Part shown: positions 9,763-17,127 of the stretch, piece after piece
Layout of the letters: each line of letters begins with the position of its first letter
How positions within the stretch are numbered: position 1 is the stretch's first letter
DNA from: Chitinilyticum litopenaei DSM 21440
GTDB lineage: Bacteria > Pseudomonadota > Gammaproteobacteria > Burkholderiales > Chitinibacteraceae
DNA: 46,179 nt
Assembly: GCF_000428145.1 (NCBI RefSeq)
Contig: NZ_ATZJ01000034.1
Location: forward strand, 1-46,179
Direction: 5' to 3'
Made by a program: the position numbers and the translations under genes
The notes under the pieces: generated by a model
Told to the model about the DNA's origin: nothing
Databases searched by the model: none
Seen by the model: the letters and a program-made list of their open reading frames with translations, nothing else

Positions 9763-11129
9763 GAGTCCTCGCTGACTTCATTCGATGCTCGCTTAAGCAA
9801 CAGACTGGATGTCAAAGTTTCAAGCTCTGGGAGATGGGATCGAGAAAGTGATCTATTGAGCATTACCGCAACGGGATAATTGACCCACTCATCTGGGGCT
9901 GTCAGCGCTGTCACGAGGCAGTTGAGCGCCGCTACCTGATCGAATTCACCTAGACCTTCACGAAGGGCCTCGAGCAAGTCCAGCCCCCCATTTTGAAGTC
10001 GTTGCTCCAGCAATGGCTGATTTAGCCTCAGCCATTCCAGAAACCTGTCATCTCTAGGAACTTCGAACTCTTCAATGGAAATGCTCTGTATTGAGGTCGG
10101 CTGTTGAACCCGCGCCTTGACCAAGCCGGTGAAGTCGGTCCCTGCAGGCAGGACTCCAGAAGCAATGGCAGGTCCCAACATGGAAATGACCAGATCGATC
10201 TGGGTGACTGCTGGTGGTTTCTTGGCCCACTGCCGGGCGAGATCGAGAAACGAAGGAGCCTGCACCGAAGACTGGAGACCATGCATCGAAACTTCGGCCA
10301 GGCGCGTGAGCTCACGCCCATATCGCACAATGCCACCAGACAGCTCCTTGACCTTGGCCTTAATCAGACCTACCGGAACGTCATCCTCAATGGGCACATC
10401 TCGTCTGATTAGCGCATCCACAGCCAATCGAGCCTCCTCGACCAGCTCCACAGCTCGGCGCATGGTCTCGCGGTGAACATCCAGATCCGCGATTACATCT
10501 GGCCGTGACTTTCGCCCCCCCGATGCCTGCTCAATCAAGGCTGTTAGGGAGAGTTGTTCTGAGCGTAACTGCATTAGAAGCCGCTCAACGAAAACCAAAG
10601 CAGAACTCAGACGACCTGCTTCAATTGCTCGGATCAACTTCGTCACATCACCTTCGATATAGGCGATGTCCATAATGTCTAAAGTGTCCGACGCTAGTGC
10701 AATAGCGGTCTTGCCAACCCGAGAGAGCCTGAACTCCACGACATGGACTGCTTTCTCAACAAGAGCAGTATCTTTGTCTCCAATGACGTGTGCAGGCGCA
10801 CCATCGTAGCTGTGTAGCAATCTCAGCTCCGTCGGTCGCGAAAGGACATTGAGCACATATTCGACGTCAACATCTACAGCCCAATCAAGCCTTCCACGGA
10901 CAGCCTCCTGAATGGCGGACAGGGAGGAATACTCGTCTCCCGACGTCGTACCCAGCCCCTGCAAAACATCGAGGATTTCTTGTGCGAGGGCGAGGTAGAT
11001 GCCGTCCCCCAAGCCGGGTCTTTCTTCTGTTTGATACTGGGGCGACTCTCCGCTGGCTCGCCGGGAGTCATGAAGATCAAGCAACCTTGCGGTCGCTTTT
11101 AGCAGAGGGGAGAAATCTAGCTTTAGCAT
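9759..11129 (-). CDS. jetA: Wadjet-like JetA (kleisin/MukF-type subunit)
   Basis: A 456-residue mainly helical protein, first of the four-gene core. JetA is the kleisin (MukF/MksF analogue) that links the two SMC heads and carries JetB. The N-terminal 110 residues look like a winged-helix or dimerisation region (EYVLNVLSRPTELRLLHSYD), and the central part (about 150-300) is long amphipathic helix with heptad-like Leu/Ile/Ala spacing, as expected of kleisins. The gene starts at ATG 11129 after a weak ribosome site, 41 bp behind the small membrane-protein gene, and its stop overlaps the jetB start as ATGA. The family assignment is by position, size and helical character rather than by a diagnostic motif. 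Confidence 0.65.
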   Translation of the reverse strand: MLKLDFSPLLKATARLLDLHDSRRASGESPQYQTEERPGLGDGIYLALAQEILDVLQGLGTTSGDEYSSLSAIQEAVRGRLDWAVDVDVEYVLNVLSRPTELRLLHSYDGAPAHVIGDKDTALVEKAVHVVEFRLSRVGKTAIALASDTLDIMDIAYIEGDVTKLIRAIEAGRLSSALVFVERLLMQLRSEQLSLTALIEQASGGRKSRPDVIADLDVHRETMRRAVELVEEARLAVDALIRRDVPIEDDVPVGLIKAKVKELSGGIVRYGRELTRLAEVSMHGLQSSVQAPSFLDLARQWAKKPPAVTQIDLVISMLGPAIASGVLPAGTDFTGLVKARVQQPTSIQSISIEEFEVPRDDRFLEWLRLNQPLLEQRLQNGGLDLLEALREGLGEFDQVAALNCLVTALTAPDEWVNYPVAVMLNRSLSRSHLPELETLTSSLLLKRASNEVSEDS

Positions 11130-11170
11130 AAATGACCCACGTTATCGCTTAGTGCAGCCTCCGATGAAGC

Positions 11171-11449
11171 TCACATCAAAAGACGCTTCCTGTCTTTGAT
11201 GTAACACCTCACTGCAAGCAAAACGGAGCTGAATAGGACACCCCATGCGGTGCTCTCATAGCGTTGCAAAATCAAGCGCTTTATCAGTTCAGCAGACGGA
11301 GCCGCTATCTCGGGAAAATTCATTTGATTCACAAAATAAGCTCCTGCCAGGAGTATCGAAATAAACCCGACCACCCCCAGTAGGAGCGCCCACTGAGTTC
11401 GCTTAGAGAATGCAAGAACAATAAGAAACTCTTCGAGCCAGTACGGCAT
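11171..11449 (-). CDS. Small two-helix membrane protein of the Wadjet-like operon
   Basis: About 92 residues with two likely transmembrane segments, WALLLGVVGFISILLAGAYF (about 20-39) and AWGVLFSSVLLAVRCYI (about 68-84), and a basic C-terminal tail KDRKRLL, which predicts both ends inside the cell. ATG at 11449 lies only one base past the stop of the preceding small gene, so the two are translationally coupled. I do not recognise a family. Its constant position in the operon in front of jetA suggests an accessory role (membrane anchoring, sensing or effector), but that is inference. A longer frame from 11647 overlaps the upstream gene completely and is not preferred. Confidence 0.6.
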   Translation of the reverse strand: MPYWLEEFLIVLAFSKRTQWALLLGVVGFISILLAGAYFVNQMNFPEIAAPSAELIKRLILQRYESTAWGVLFSSVLLAVRCYIKDRKRLLM

Positions 11450-11450
11450 G

Positions 11451-11672
11451 CTATGCCCCCAATGCGTTGCGGGCTGCCAGAATCGCCTTTTCACTACCCT
11501 CGAAATCAACGGAAGCCACTGATCCATCCGATTTATGCTTAAACCGCAACCGGACCCCACCATGTGGCGCCGCTGCACGACGGGCCACCTCCGTGATTTG
11601 CTTCTCCGCGGCAGCAGTAATCGCTTTTGTAAGCTCCTGCTTCCCAAGCCCTTTCAGCGCCAACTTAATCAT
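11451..11672 (-). CDS. Small conserved-looking protein (73 aa), unknown function
   Basis: A 73-residue protein starting MIKLALKGLGKQELTKAI, with an Ala/Glu-rich helix (about 18-35) followed by an alternating beta pattern, GGVRLRFKHKSDGSVASVDF, and a final helix: a compact alpha-beta-alpha layout. The ATG overlaps the stop of the DUF2188 gene (ATGA), and its own stop lies one base before the next gene. A seven-residue upstream extension to 11693 would overlap the DUF2188 gene and is not needed. I recognise no family. Tight coupling to a DUF2188 gene on one side and a membrane-protein gene on the other implies a joint function. Confidence 0.6.
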   Translation of the reverse strand: MIKLALKGLGKQELTKAITAAAEKQITEVARRAAAPHGGVRLRFKHKSDGSVASVDFEGSEKAILAARNALGA

Positions 11673-11902
11673 GCTTGGTCCTTCGGAGGGCACGGGTCAT
11701 TCCCATACGAATCACGAGCACGAATCAACCCGTCTCGCCCGTGGATCAGCAGCTCACCTTGCCCCGAACGAGCCATCTCTCGACCGGCATCGATCGCCTC
11801 GGCTTGGGTGTCATACAGGTCGCTGGCGCGTTCACCGCCTTCTCGCAGCGTCCCCCATTTATCGCCACGCTGGACGATGTGCACATTGTTGCGATTTGCC
11901 AT
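11669..11902 (-). CDS. DUF2188-domain protein
   Basis: 77 residues that fit the DUF2188 pattern: a short N-terminal strand (NVHIVQRGDKWGTLREGGER), a helix (TQAEAIDAGREMARSGQ) and the end ELLIHGRDGLIRARDSYG followed by DP and prolines. Proteins of this family are small double-stranded-RNA-binding-like folds of unknown job that often sit beside small basic proteins in proteobacterial accessory regions. The ribosome site AAGGAG lies inside the end of the upstream 57-residue gene, and the stop overlaps the next gene. Here the gene is part of the Wadjet-like operon leader; a role in that system is inference. Confidence 0.75.
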   Translation of the reverse strand: MANRNNVHIVQRGDKWGTLREGGERASDLYDTQAEAIDAGREMARSGQGELLIHGRDGLIRARDSYGNDPCPPKDQA

Positions 11903-11904
11903 TT

Positions 11905-12078
11905 CTACTTCTCCTTACGAACACCCTTGAACGGGGTCTTGTCTGACGTCTTCACATCCATGAAGCGGCCAGTATCCGTGTCGCGCTTCACCCAGTGCCC
12001 AGAAGGAGTCTGAGTTTGGCTGCGATCACGCACTGCACCGATGCGGTGCCCATCTCCAGCAGGTGGATTCTTTGCCAT
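11905..12078 (-). CDS. Small basic protein (57 aa), first gene of the Wadjet-like operon
   Basis: A 57-residue basic protein beginning MAKNPPAGDGHRIGAVRDRS and ending KTPFKGVRKEK, with the central motif TPSGHWVKRDTDTGRFMDVK. I have a general memory of such short proteins next to DUF2188 genes, but no known function. The start at 12078 is supported by GGAGAG eight bases upstream. It lies about 40 bp downstream of the promoter at 12121-12149. The stop is two bases before the DUF2188 start, and the end of this gene supplies that gene's ribosome site. Low-complexity and rich in Gly, Lys, Arg and Thr, so possibly nucleic-acid binding or a partner peptide. Confidence 0.65.
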   Translation of the reverse strand: MAKNPPAGDGHRIGAVRDRSQTQTPSGHWVKRDTDTGRFMDVKTSDKTPFKGVRKEK

Positions 12079-12120
12079 GGTTGTCTCTCCAAATTATAGC
12101 CGCACATGCGACGTAAGATG

Positions 12121-12149
12121 ATTAAACATCATCATTTTGATGATGTCAA
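12121..12149 (-). promoter_or_regulatory. Promoter with embedded palindromic operator for the Wadjet-like operon
   Basis: On the minus strand TTGACA (12149-12144) and TTTAAT (12126-12121) are separated by exactly 17 bp, a near-consensus sigma-70 promoter reading into the small-gene/jetABCD operon. The spacer is almost filled by a perfect 9-bp inverted repeat with a 3-bp centre, ACATCATCA-AAA-TGATGATGT (12126-12146), touching both hexamers. A repressor bound there would exclude RNA polymerase. The divergent WYL regulator gene starts just to the right, so it is the obvious ligand, as BrxR/CapW proteins do for other defence operons. Confidence 0.75.
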
Positions 12150-12196
12150 TAGATCATTGTTTGACTTTGAAAGAGGCTGCGACCAGAATTCGGGCC

Positions 12197-13114
12197 ATGG
12201 AACAGCATGTGAATCATTCGCCCCTGGCAGCATTGCAAGGGCTCAGCCAAACTCAGCGAGAACGCCTTGCCTTCATTGAATTCCGGCTGTACTTCCTTGG
12301 GGATGTGAGTCGTGCCGATGTCATGACCCGCTTCGGTCTTGCTCCGGCCGGCGCTACGCGTGACTTTGCACTCTATAAGGAGCTATTGCCTGCCAACCTC
12401 CGCCTCGACGGGGCAACCAAGACTTATGTGATCACTGACAGTTTTGTTCCTGCCTTTGAGCACTCTGTAGAACGGGTACTCACAGCACTGTCTCAAGGCT
12501 TCGGGGATGGGCTTGGTCCTGCCACGGGCCCTCTAATCTCTTGTGAAGTGCCGGCCTCGCTGAATCGCCCGCGGCTTGATGTGCTAGCCCCTGTCACCCG
12601 AGCAATCCATCGAAAAAACCCAGTACGGATCACCTACACGTCCACATCCAGCGGTACAACTGAGCGAACAATCGTGCCGTTTGCGATGGTGACGGACGGG
12701 CTTCGATGGCACGTACGAGCCTATGACCGGAATCGCCAACGATTCTTGGATTTCGTCATCAGCCGAATCGACCAAGCTATCGAGCTGACTGATGACAAAG
12801 TTGAGGGCCATGAGTGCAGTTCGCAGGACATCCAATGGAACCGGATTGTTGAACTGGAGCTTGTCCCCCATCCGGGAAAGAAATACCCGGAAATTGCGGA
12901 GAAGGACTACGGCATGCAAGACGGCATGCTGCGTCTGAAAGCACGGGCGGCCATGGTTGGGTACATCCTTCGCCATTGGCATGTTGACTGCTCCACAAAC
13001 CATGAGCTGGCCGACAAAGCTTTTCGGTTGTGGCTGCGTGACCCGCTAGTCCTTTATGGCGTCGAGACGGCGGAGCTCGCGCCGGGGTATAAGGCGCCGT
13101 CCCGCACTCAGTAA
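12197..13114 (+). CDS. WYL-domain transcription regulator, BrxR/CapW-like
   Basis: A predicted repressor of the divergent Wadjet-like operon. The protein has an N-terminal winged helix (about 15-75: TQRERLAFIEFRLYFLGDV, then SRADVMTRFGLAPAGATRDF), a central WYL domain (about 125-200; VRITYTSTSSG, then GLRWHVRAYDRNRQRFLDFV) and a C-terminal WCX region with a final HWHVDCS/RLWLRDP pattern. This three-part layout is that of BrxR and CapW, homodimeric repressors of BREX and CBASS operons that are thought to sense nucleic-acid ligands through WYL. ATG at 12197 fits the usual distance to the winged helix; in-frame ATGs at 12140 and 12143 lie inside the operator palindrome, so they are less likely. 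It converges with the HAD hydrolase gene, overlapping it by 7 bp. Confidence 0.85.
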   Translation: MEQHVNHSPLAALQGLSQTQRERLAFIEFRLYFLGDVSRADVMTRFGLAPAGATRDFALYKELLPANLRLDGATKTYVITDSFVPAFEHSVERVLTALSQGFGDGLGPATGPLISCEVPASLNRPRLDVLAPVTRAIHRKNPVRITYTSTSSGTTERTIVPFAMVTDGLRWHVRAYDRNRQRFLDFVISRIDQAIELTDDKVEGHECSSQDIQWNRIVELELVPHPGKKYPEIAEKDYGMQDGMLRLKARAAMVGYILRHWHVDCSTNHELADKAFRLWLRDPLVLYGVETAELAPGYKAPSRTQ

Positions 13115-13728
13115 TGCACGTTGAGCTCGCCCATCATGACTTGAAGTGCTAGTGGCTGCCCTCGCTCAATCAGCAGGGCTTGCATACCGACCCGCGTAGG
13201 CCCCGCCAAGTCTGCCTCGACTGAATCACCCACAAAAAGTACCTCTTCAGCGACACAGCCCAGTCGCTGCAGCACATAGGCATAGATTCTCGAGTCCGGC
13301 TTGATCGCCCCGACTTCGAAGCTCCAAACGTAGCAGTCGAGAGGTAGGCCAAGCTGAGCTAGGATGGGCGCAGCGTAAGGCTCTGCGAGGTTTGAGCACA
13401 ACGCAAGCTTGAGTCCACGCTCACGCAGCATCGCCAAGGTGCCGTTGACGTCATCGAACAGCCGAATGCTCGATAGCTCAGCCTGCAGATCAGCTTCCAA
13501 CTGCTGATACAACGCTTCCGGCAGGGAAACGCCGAGTCGGGCAGCCACCTCTGGAAGACTGCCGCGTTGTGCCATGACCAGCGCGGCATCATCCGCTTGC
13601 GGCTCTCGCCCCTGTTCCTCGGCATAGCGTAGCAGCCGCTTGAATGGTGCGCGGCGATCCCGGATTTCCGCCAGGGTGCCATAGACATCAAACACCACCG
13701 CCCGAATGGGCTTCAGTACGGTCGCCAT
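13108..13728 (-). CDS. HAD-superfamily hydrolase (subfamily IA, phosphatase-like)
   Basis: A 206-residue haloacid-dehalogenase-type hydrolase, probably a small-molecule phosphatase. Motif I is FDVYGTL (Asp nucleophile at about 14; the usual second Asp is Tyr-Gly-Thr spaced, as in DxYGT dehalogenase-like members). Motif II is LCSN (about 115), motif III is the Lys in GAIKPDSRIY (about 145) and motif IV is FVGDSVEAD (about 167). A helical cap lies between motifs I and II. The start overlaps the end of the exonuclease gene by 16 bp, so the two are co-transcribed. Substrate unknown; in this setting it is cargo of the mobile island. Confidence 0.85.
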   Translation of the reverse strand: MATVLKPIRAVVFDVYGTLAEIRDRRAPFKRLLRYAEEQGREPQADDAALVMAQRGSLPEVAARLGVSLPEALYQQLEADLQAELSSIRLFDDVNGTLAMLRERGLKLALCSNLAEPYAAPILAQLGLPLDCYVWSFEVGAIKPDSRIYAYVLQRLGCVAEEVLFVGDSVEADLAGPTRVGMQALLIERGQPLALQVMMGELNVHY

Positions 13729-14291
13729 ACTGGCTTTCTCTCGTCGCTGAGCAATCGGTCACCGGTGATCCACGGCAGCATTCGGGCGATGTTGAGTGCG
13801 TCGTCCAATGCCCGATGATGTGCACCCTGCAATTCCAACCCACAGATGGTCAGCGCGCGCGACATCCCGACCTCCTTGCCTACCCGTTGTAGCTTGGTGA
13901 ACTGCTTTTTGGCGTTGATGTGCGGCAAGGGAATCGGGTTCGCGATGCCATGACGGGCGATCTCAAGATCGATCTGCTTGCGATCATAGGCACCCCAGCT
14001 CATCCACACCGATTCGGCTTGGGCGTGCCGCAAAGCAAATGCCTTCAACGCTTCGCTGATCTCGGCAAAGGTCGGCGCAGGGTCGATGTCCTGTTGCTGG
14101 ATACCGGTCAGTTGGGTGCAGAACTCCGTGAGCACCGGGCGTTCGATGGGGCGTACAAACGATTGGAACTGGTCAACGACGCGGCCATCCACCCCGGCCC
14201 AGCACGCACCAATCTCGATGATCTCCATCGCATGCGGCGGGATAGCCCCGTCGTTACTGCATGTCGCTTCCAGGTCGATCACCAGGATCAC
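13713..14291 (-). CDS. DEDDh 3'-5' exonuclease (ERI1/KapD-like)
   Basis: A 192-residue exonuclease of the DnaQ/RNase T fold that removes nucleotides from 3' ends of RNA or DNA using two metal ions. Exo I is DLEATC (Asp6, Glu8), Exo II holds the Asp in SWGAYDRKQI (about 102), and Exo III is HHRALDDALNIA (His and Asp about 158-163). Compactness and the DLEATC start resemble ERI1/KapD-type enzymes more than the polymerase III epsilon subunit. It starts with GTG at 14291, preceded by a purine-rich AGAGGGGG. Together with the HAD gene and the upstream membrane protein it forms a short minus-strand operon. The substrate cannot be told from sequence. Confidence 0.85.
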   Translation of the reverse strand: MILVIDLEATCSNDGAIPPHAMEIIEIGACWAGVDGRVVDQFQSFVRPIERPVLTEFCTQLTGIQQQDIDPAPTFAEISEALKAFALRHAQAESVWMSWGAYDRKQIDLEIARHGIANPIPLPHINAKKQFTKLQRVGKEVGMSRALTICGLELQGAHHRALDDALNIARMLPWITGDRLLSDERKPVWRPY

Positions 14292-14322
14292 ATTCAGCCC
14301 CCTCTTCTTCTGGTGATTGCAC

Positions 14323-14640
14323 TCATGCGCTCAGCCATTGCCAGACGATTGCGCCCATCAAAAAGAAAATCCCCACCACCACCAGCAGAGCCACCAACGC
14401 CACGATCAATTTGCGGAAGGTGTAGCCCAGGCAGAACAGAATCAGCCCGGACACCAGATAGATCACCTTGGCGGTCGTGGTGTGCACCATGAAGTACGCC
14501 ATTGGGCTGAGCCAGCCATGCAGGAAATAGATGCCGATTGCCGTCACCACGGCCGGCACCAGGATGTTCATGGTGGATTCGTTGTGCGCGCGCAGCTCCT
14601 CGTCGGAGTAAACCGAATCGCCGATGCGATGGAAAGCCAT
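14323..14640 (-). CDS. Small membrane protein with three transmembrane segments
   Basis: 105 residues; a hydrophilic N-terminus (MAFHRIGDSVYSDEELRAHN) is followed by three hydrophobic segments at about 26-44, 60-76 and 80-101 (KLIVALVALLVVVGIFFLMG). No family recognised and no signal peptide. It is the first gene of the operon with the exonuclease and HAD genes (31 bp gap) and is divergent from the XRE regulator, whose putative operator lies in between. GGAG-like AGGACGAGGT precedes the ATG. Function unknown. Confidence 0.6.
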   Translation of the reverse strand: MAFHRIGDSVYSDEELRAHNESTMNILVPAVVTAIGIYFLHGWLSPMAYFMVHTTTAKVIYLVSGLILFCLGYTFRKLIVALVALLVVVGIFFLMGAIVWQWLSA

Positions 14641-14670
14641 ACCTCGTCCTCCTAGGGGGTCAAATCGTCC

Positions 14671-14693
14671 AAATATCCTATTTTGGGATATTT
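14671..14693. promoter_or_regulatory. Palindromic operator candidate, TATCC-N7-GGATA
   Basis: A perfect 8-bp inverted repeat, AAATATCC-N7-GGATATTT, in the 77-bp divergent gap between the membrane-protein gene and the XRE regulator. Its core TATCC-N7-GGATA differs by one spacer base from the E. coli HipB operator (TATCC-N8-GGATA, recalled from memory). It is placed so that the neighbouring XRE protein could control both directions. Confidence 0.55.
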
Positions 14694-14717
14694 TAGACTG
14701 AATGGTCCCATGCGTGG

Positions 14718-14957
14718 ATGAAGTCCATCCACGATCCGCGCTACCGGCAGTTTATCGAGCAGCTTATTGCGCTGCGGGAAGCGCGCGGCACGACCCAGAC
14801 CCAGCTTGCCGATCTGCTCGACAAGCCGCAGTCCTATGTCGCCAAGGTGGAAAACCTCGACCGCCGTCTGGACGTGGTTGAGCTGGCCGACTGGTTGCAT
14901 GCGCTGAAAACACCGCCGCATCAGTTCATGACCCAGCTGGCTTGGTGGCAGGTCTAG
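14718..14957 (+). CDS. XRE-family helix-turn-helix regulator
   Basis: A 79-residue protein that is almost only one lambda-repressor-like HTH: QFIEQLIALREARGTTQTQL, then ADLLDKPQSYVAKVENLDRR, then a stabilising helix LDVVELADWLHAL. Such small XRE proteins act as dimeric repressors, often of their own promoter. No kinase (HipA) or other toxin gene follows, since the next gene (tniQ) converges and overlaps its 3' end by 32 bp. The palindrome at 14671-14693 is 25 bp upstream of the start codon and probably its binding site. There is only a weak ribosome site. Confidence 0.75.
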   Translation: MKSIHDPRYRQFIEQLIALREARGTTQTQLADLLDKPQSYVAKVENLDRRLDVVELADWLHALKTPPHQFMTQLAWWQV

Positions 14958-17127
14958 CTTCAGCAGCTTGCACTGCGGGCTCGACTTCTTCCCAGCCCTC
15001 CAGCTTCCCCTCCCAAAATGATTCCCACGTCAAACGCGGTGGTCCGCCGTTTACAGCGTCCTCATCGGGTAATGGCAGCCAGTCGTGCCCGTTTTGTCCA
15101 AGTGAAGAGGTTTTGTCGCGAGAGCGCTCCTCTGCCGTGTGATCTGAAGCCACTTGCTGTTGCCGTACCAGTTCCCGTACTGCATCGCGCTGATACAGAC
15201 GCAGCTGCTTGTTCTTGCCAAACCGGTGCGGCTGCACCAGCCCCTGCTTCTCCAGGTTGAGCATGTGCGTGCGGTGCATGCCCAGCATCCGTCCGGCCTC
15301 CGTCGCGGTGAGATACCTCCCGCGCAGCTGCCTGACCGTCTCGACATCCTCACGGGTCACGAAACGCCAAATACCGAGATCGATCACCTTGATGATGCCG
15401 GTGATCACCCAGTTCGAACGGAACCACGGAACGCCCACACCGAGCAGCTCGGCGGCGGCATCGATTGACAGCAGATCATTACGCTGCAGGGTGCGCGCGA
15501 GCTTCCAGTAGGAATCGCGCTCAACACGGGCGGGACGATAAATCTGTGCCGTGCGCTTTAATATGCCTCGGCGCAGCAGTACGGCGACCTGCTGCGTGCT
15601 GATCCCCAGCAGCTCCGCGACCTCTGCTGTCGCGATCCCGTCGGGTTGGGCTTTGCACTGGTGGTCTGCTTTACGCTTGCGGCCGGTGCGGGTGGGGTAT
15701 TGCGTGATGGTCCGCAGCATCTCCGCATCTACGCGAGCAACATCGGCTCGCTTGAACAGGGAAGTCAGAACCCGATCAATGCCGGGGCCGCCGATGGCCT
15801 TGATACCCAGGCTTTTGAGTTTCTCCGCGAGATTCGTGGCGTTGACGCCCCACTCCCGCGCCAAGGTACCGACCAACGCAAATTGCTGCTCGAAGAGACT
15901 GACCTTATCGAGTGAGACCATCATCTTGCGGCAGCGGTTAACGGTGCGATTCCGGCCAGGGAGCCATTTCGCTGCAATCAGTGAGCGGATCACCTCGGGG
16001 TGCACCTGCCAGCGCGAGCCCAGCATGGTCACATCGAGCCAGCCGTCGTCGGCAACGAGCTCGCTTTGATCACTTCGAATATCCGGCCTAGCATCGGGTA
16101 CGCGTTGGCGATCCAAATAGGCCTCGATCTGGCCGAGCGGGATTTTGGGCTGTCGCCCTCCTGCTGCTGGCCATGGCAACGCGGCAGTTCGGATCAAGGT
16201 CGCCAACTCCGCCGCCGAGACGCGCAGCACGGCACACACTTCCCGCTTGGTCAGCGCCCCTGCGACAGGTCGACCGGGGGTGTATTGCCATTCCACGCAC
16301 GACACTTTATTCAGTACCTGCTCTGCCCACTCGGCGATGGCAGGATCAGCAGTCAAAAACGGCAGCATGCGGATGCGGGGATGCGTTGTCTTGCCTTGGG
16401 CTAGCTGATCCGCAAGCTGGTCAACGATGGTAGGACTGTCGCTGAACCAGGCGACTGCCATCACGAGCCGGTCAAACGCCACTTGCGGTGCGTCGCCCCG
16501 GCCGTCGAACTGGCGCAACGCTTCCCAGAAGCTCAGCACACTGGTCACTGCTGCAGCGTTGTTCTGCTCAAACAGCGATTCCAGGGCAAACAAGGGGAAT
16601 GGCTTGATCCGAGCGGCCTTCATCGTGGTCAGCGATGCTTGGCAGTGATTGCAGCGTCGCAAGCCGCCACGGCCGGGGCTCAAGGCTTTGCCGCAAGCGG
16701 TGCACCGGTCCAACAGCAGGCAACGGTGAGCAATGCAGCCGGCAAAGGGCAAGATGGACCATTGCCGCCGCCAATACGGCGATTCACCCAAGCACAGCGG
16801 GCAGAATCGGGTGCCGTCGAGCACGAACAGCGAATCCGTGACGGGTAGCGACCTGAACAGTCTTGGGCTACGCGAGGTAGGCCCGGCGCGCAGCCAAGCC
16901 AAATCAGCTGCCTGCTCGCCAAGCCCAAGGGCCTGCACTAACTGGCGATACCGTTTGGGATCAGCCCAGTGTGCGATCAACGCCTCCTCGCTGGAGACAG
17001 TGCAGATTTGCGAGAGCAACTGATAGACCGAAGCATGGCCGTTGGCCTCGGCGGCACGGATCAGCAGGCTGGCTGGAGACTCGTCTTCGTAGGGAAGCGG
17101 TCGAACCGGGATGGGGTAGGTTTTCAT
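14926..17127 (-). CDS. tniQ: TniQ/TnsD-family target-site selector with a multi-HTH tail
   Basis: A 733-residue TniQ/TnsD-type protein, which picks the insertion site and hands it to the TnsC ATPase. The N-terminal TniQ domain (about 1-170) holds the zinc-binding pairs FCPLCL (109/112), CTAC (142/145) and CNHC (159/162), with CIAHRC between. The C-terminal 440 residues look like a run of about six helix-turn-helix units (starting near 292, 362, 417, 498, 552 and 606; for example ATEAGRMLGMHRTHMLNLEK), suggesting that an extended DNA site is read base by base. The ATG overlaps the tnsC stop (ATGA). Full-length TnsD-like size suggests targeting of a fixed attachment site rather than the short TniQ of CRISPR-guided elements. 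Confidence 0.85.
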   Translation of the reverse strand: MKTYPIPVRPLPYEDESPASLLIRAAEANGHASVYQLLSQICTVSSEEALIAHWADPKRYRQLVQALGLGEQAADLAWLRAGPTSRSPRLFRSLPVTDSLFVLDGTRFCPLCLGESPYWRRQWSILPFAGCIAHRCLLLDRCTACGKALSPGRGGLRRCNHCQASLTTMKAARIKPFPLFALESLFEQNNAAAVTSVLSFWEALRQFDGRGDAPQVAFDRLVMAVAWFSDSPTIVDQLADQLAQGKTTHPRIRMLPFLTADPAIAEWAEQVLNKVSCVEWQYTPGRPVAGALTKREVCAVLRVSAAELATLIRTAALPWPAAGGRQPKIPLGQIEAYLDRQRVPDARPDIRSDQSELVADDGWLDVTMLGSRWQVHPEVIRSLIAAKWLPGRNRTVNRCRKMMVSLDKVSLFEQQFALVGTLAREWGVNATNLAEKLKSLGIKAIGGPGIDRVLTSLFKRADVARVDAEMLRTITQYPTRTGRKRKADHQCKAQPDGIATAEVAELLGISTQQVAVLLRRGILKRTAQIYRPARVERDSYWKLARTLQRNDLLSIDAAAELLGVGVPWFRSNWVITGIIKVIDLGIWRFVTREDVETVRQLRGRYLTATEAGRMLGMHRTHMLNLEKQGLVQPHRFGKNKQLRLYQRDAVRELVRQQQVASDHTAEERSRDKTSSLGQNGHDWLPLPDEDAVNGGPPRLTWESFWEGKLEGWEEVEPAVQAAEARPATKPAGS

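Noticed and set aside
12140..12196. Longer WYL regulator starting at ATG 12140 or 12143
   Set aside because: These codons lie inside the operator palindrome and add residues before the normal winged-helix start; 12197 fits better, though the longer form is not excluded.
14718..14957. XRE protein as an antitoxin
   Set aside because: No toxin gene is adjacent; the downstream gene is the convergent tniQ.
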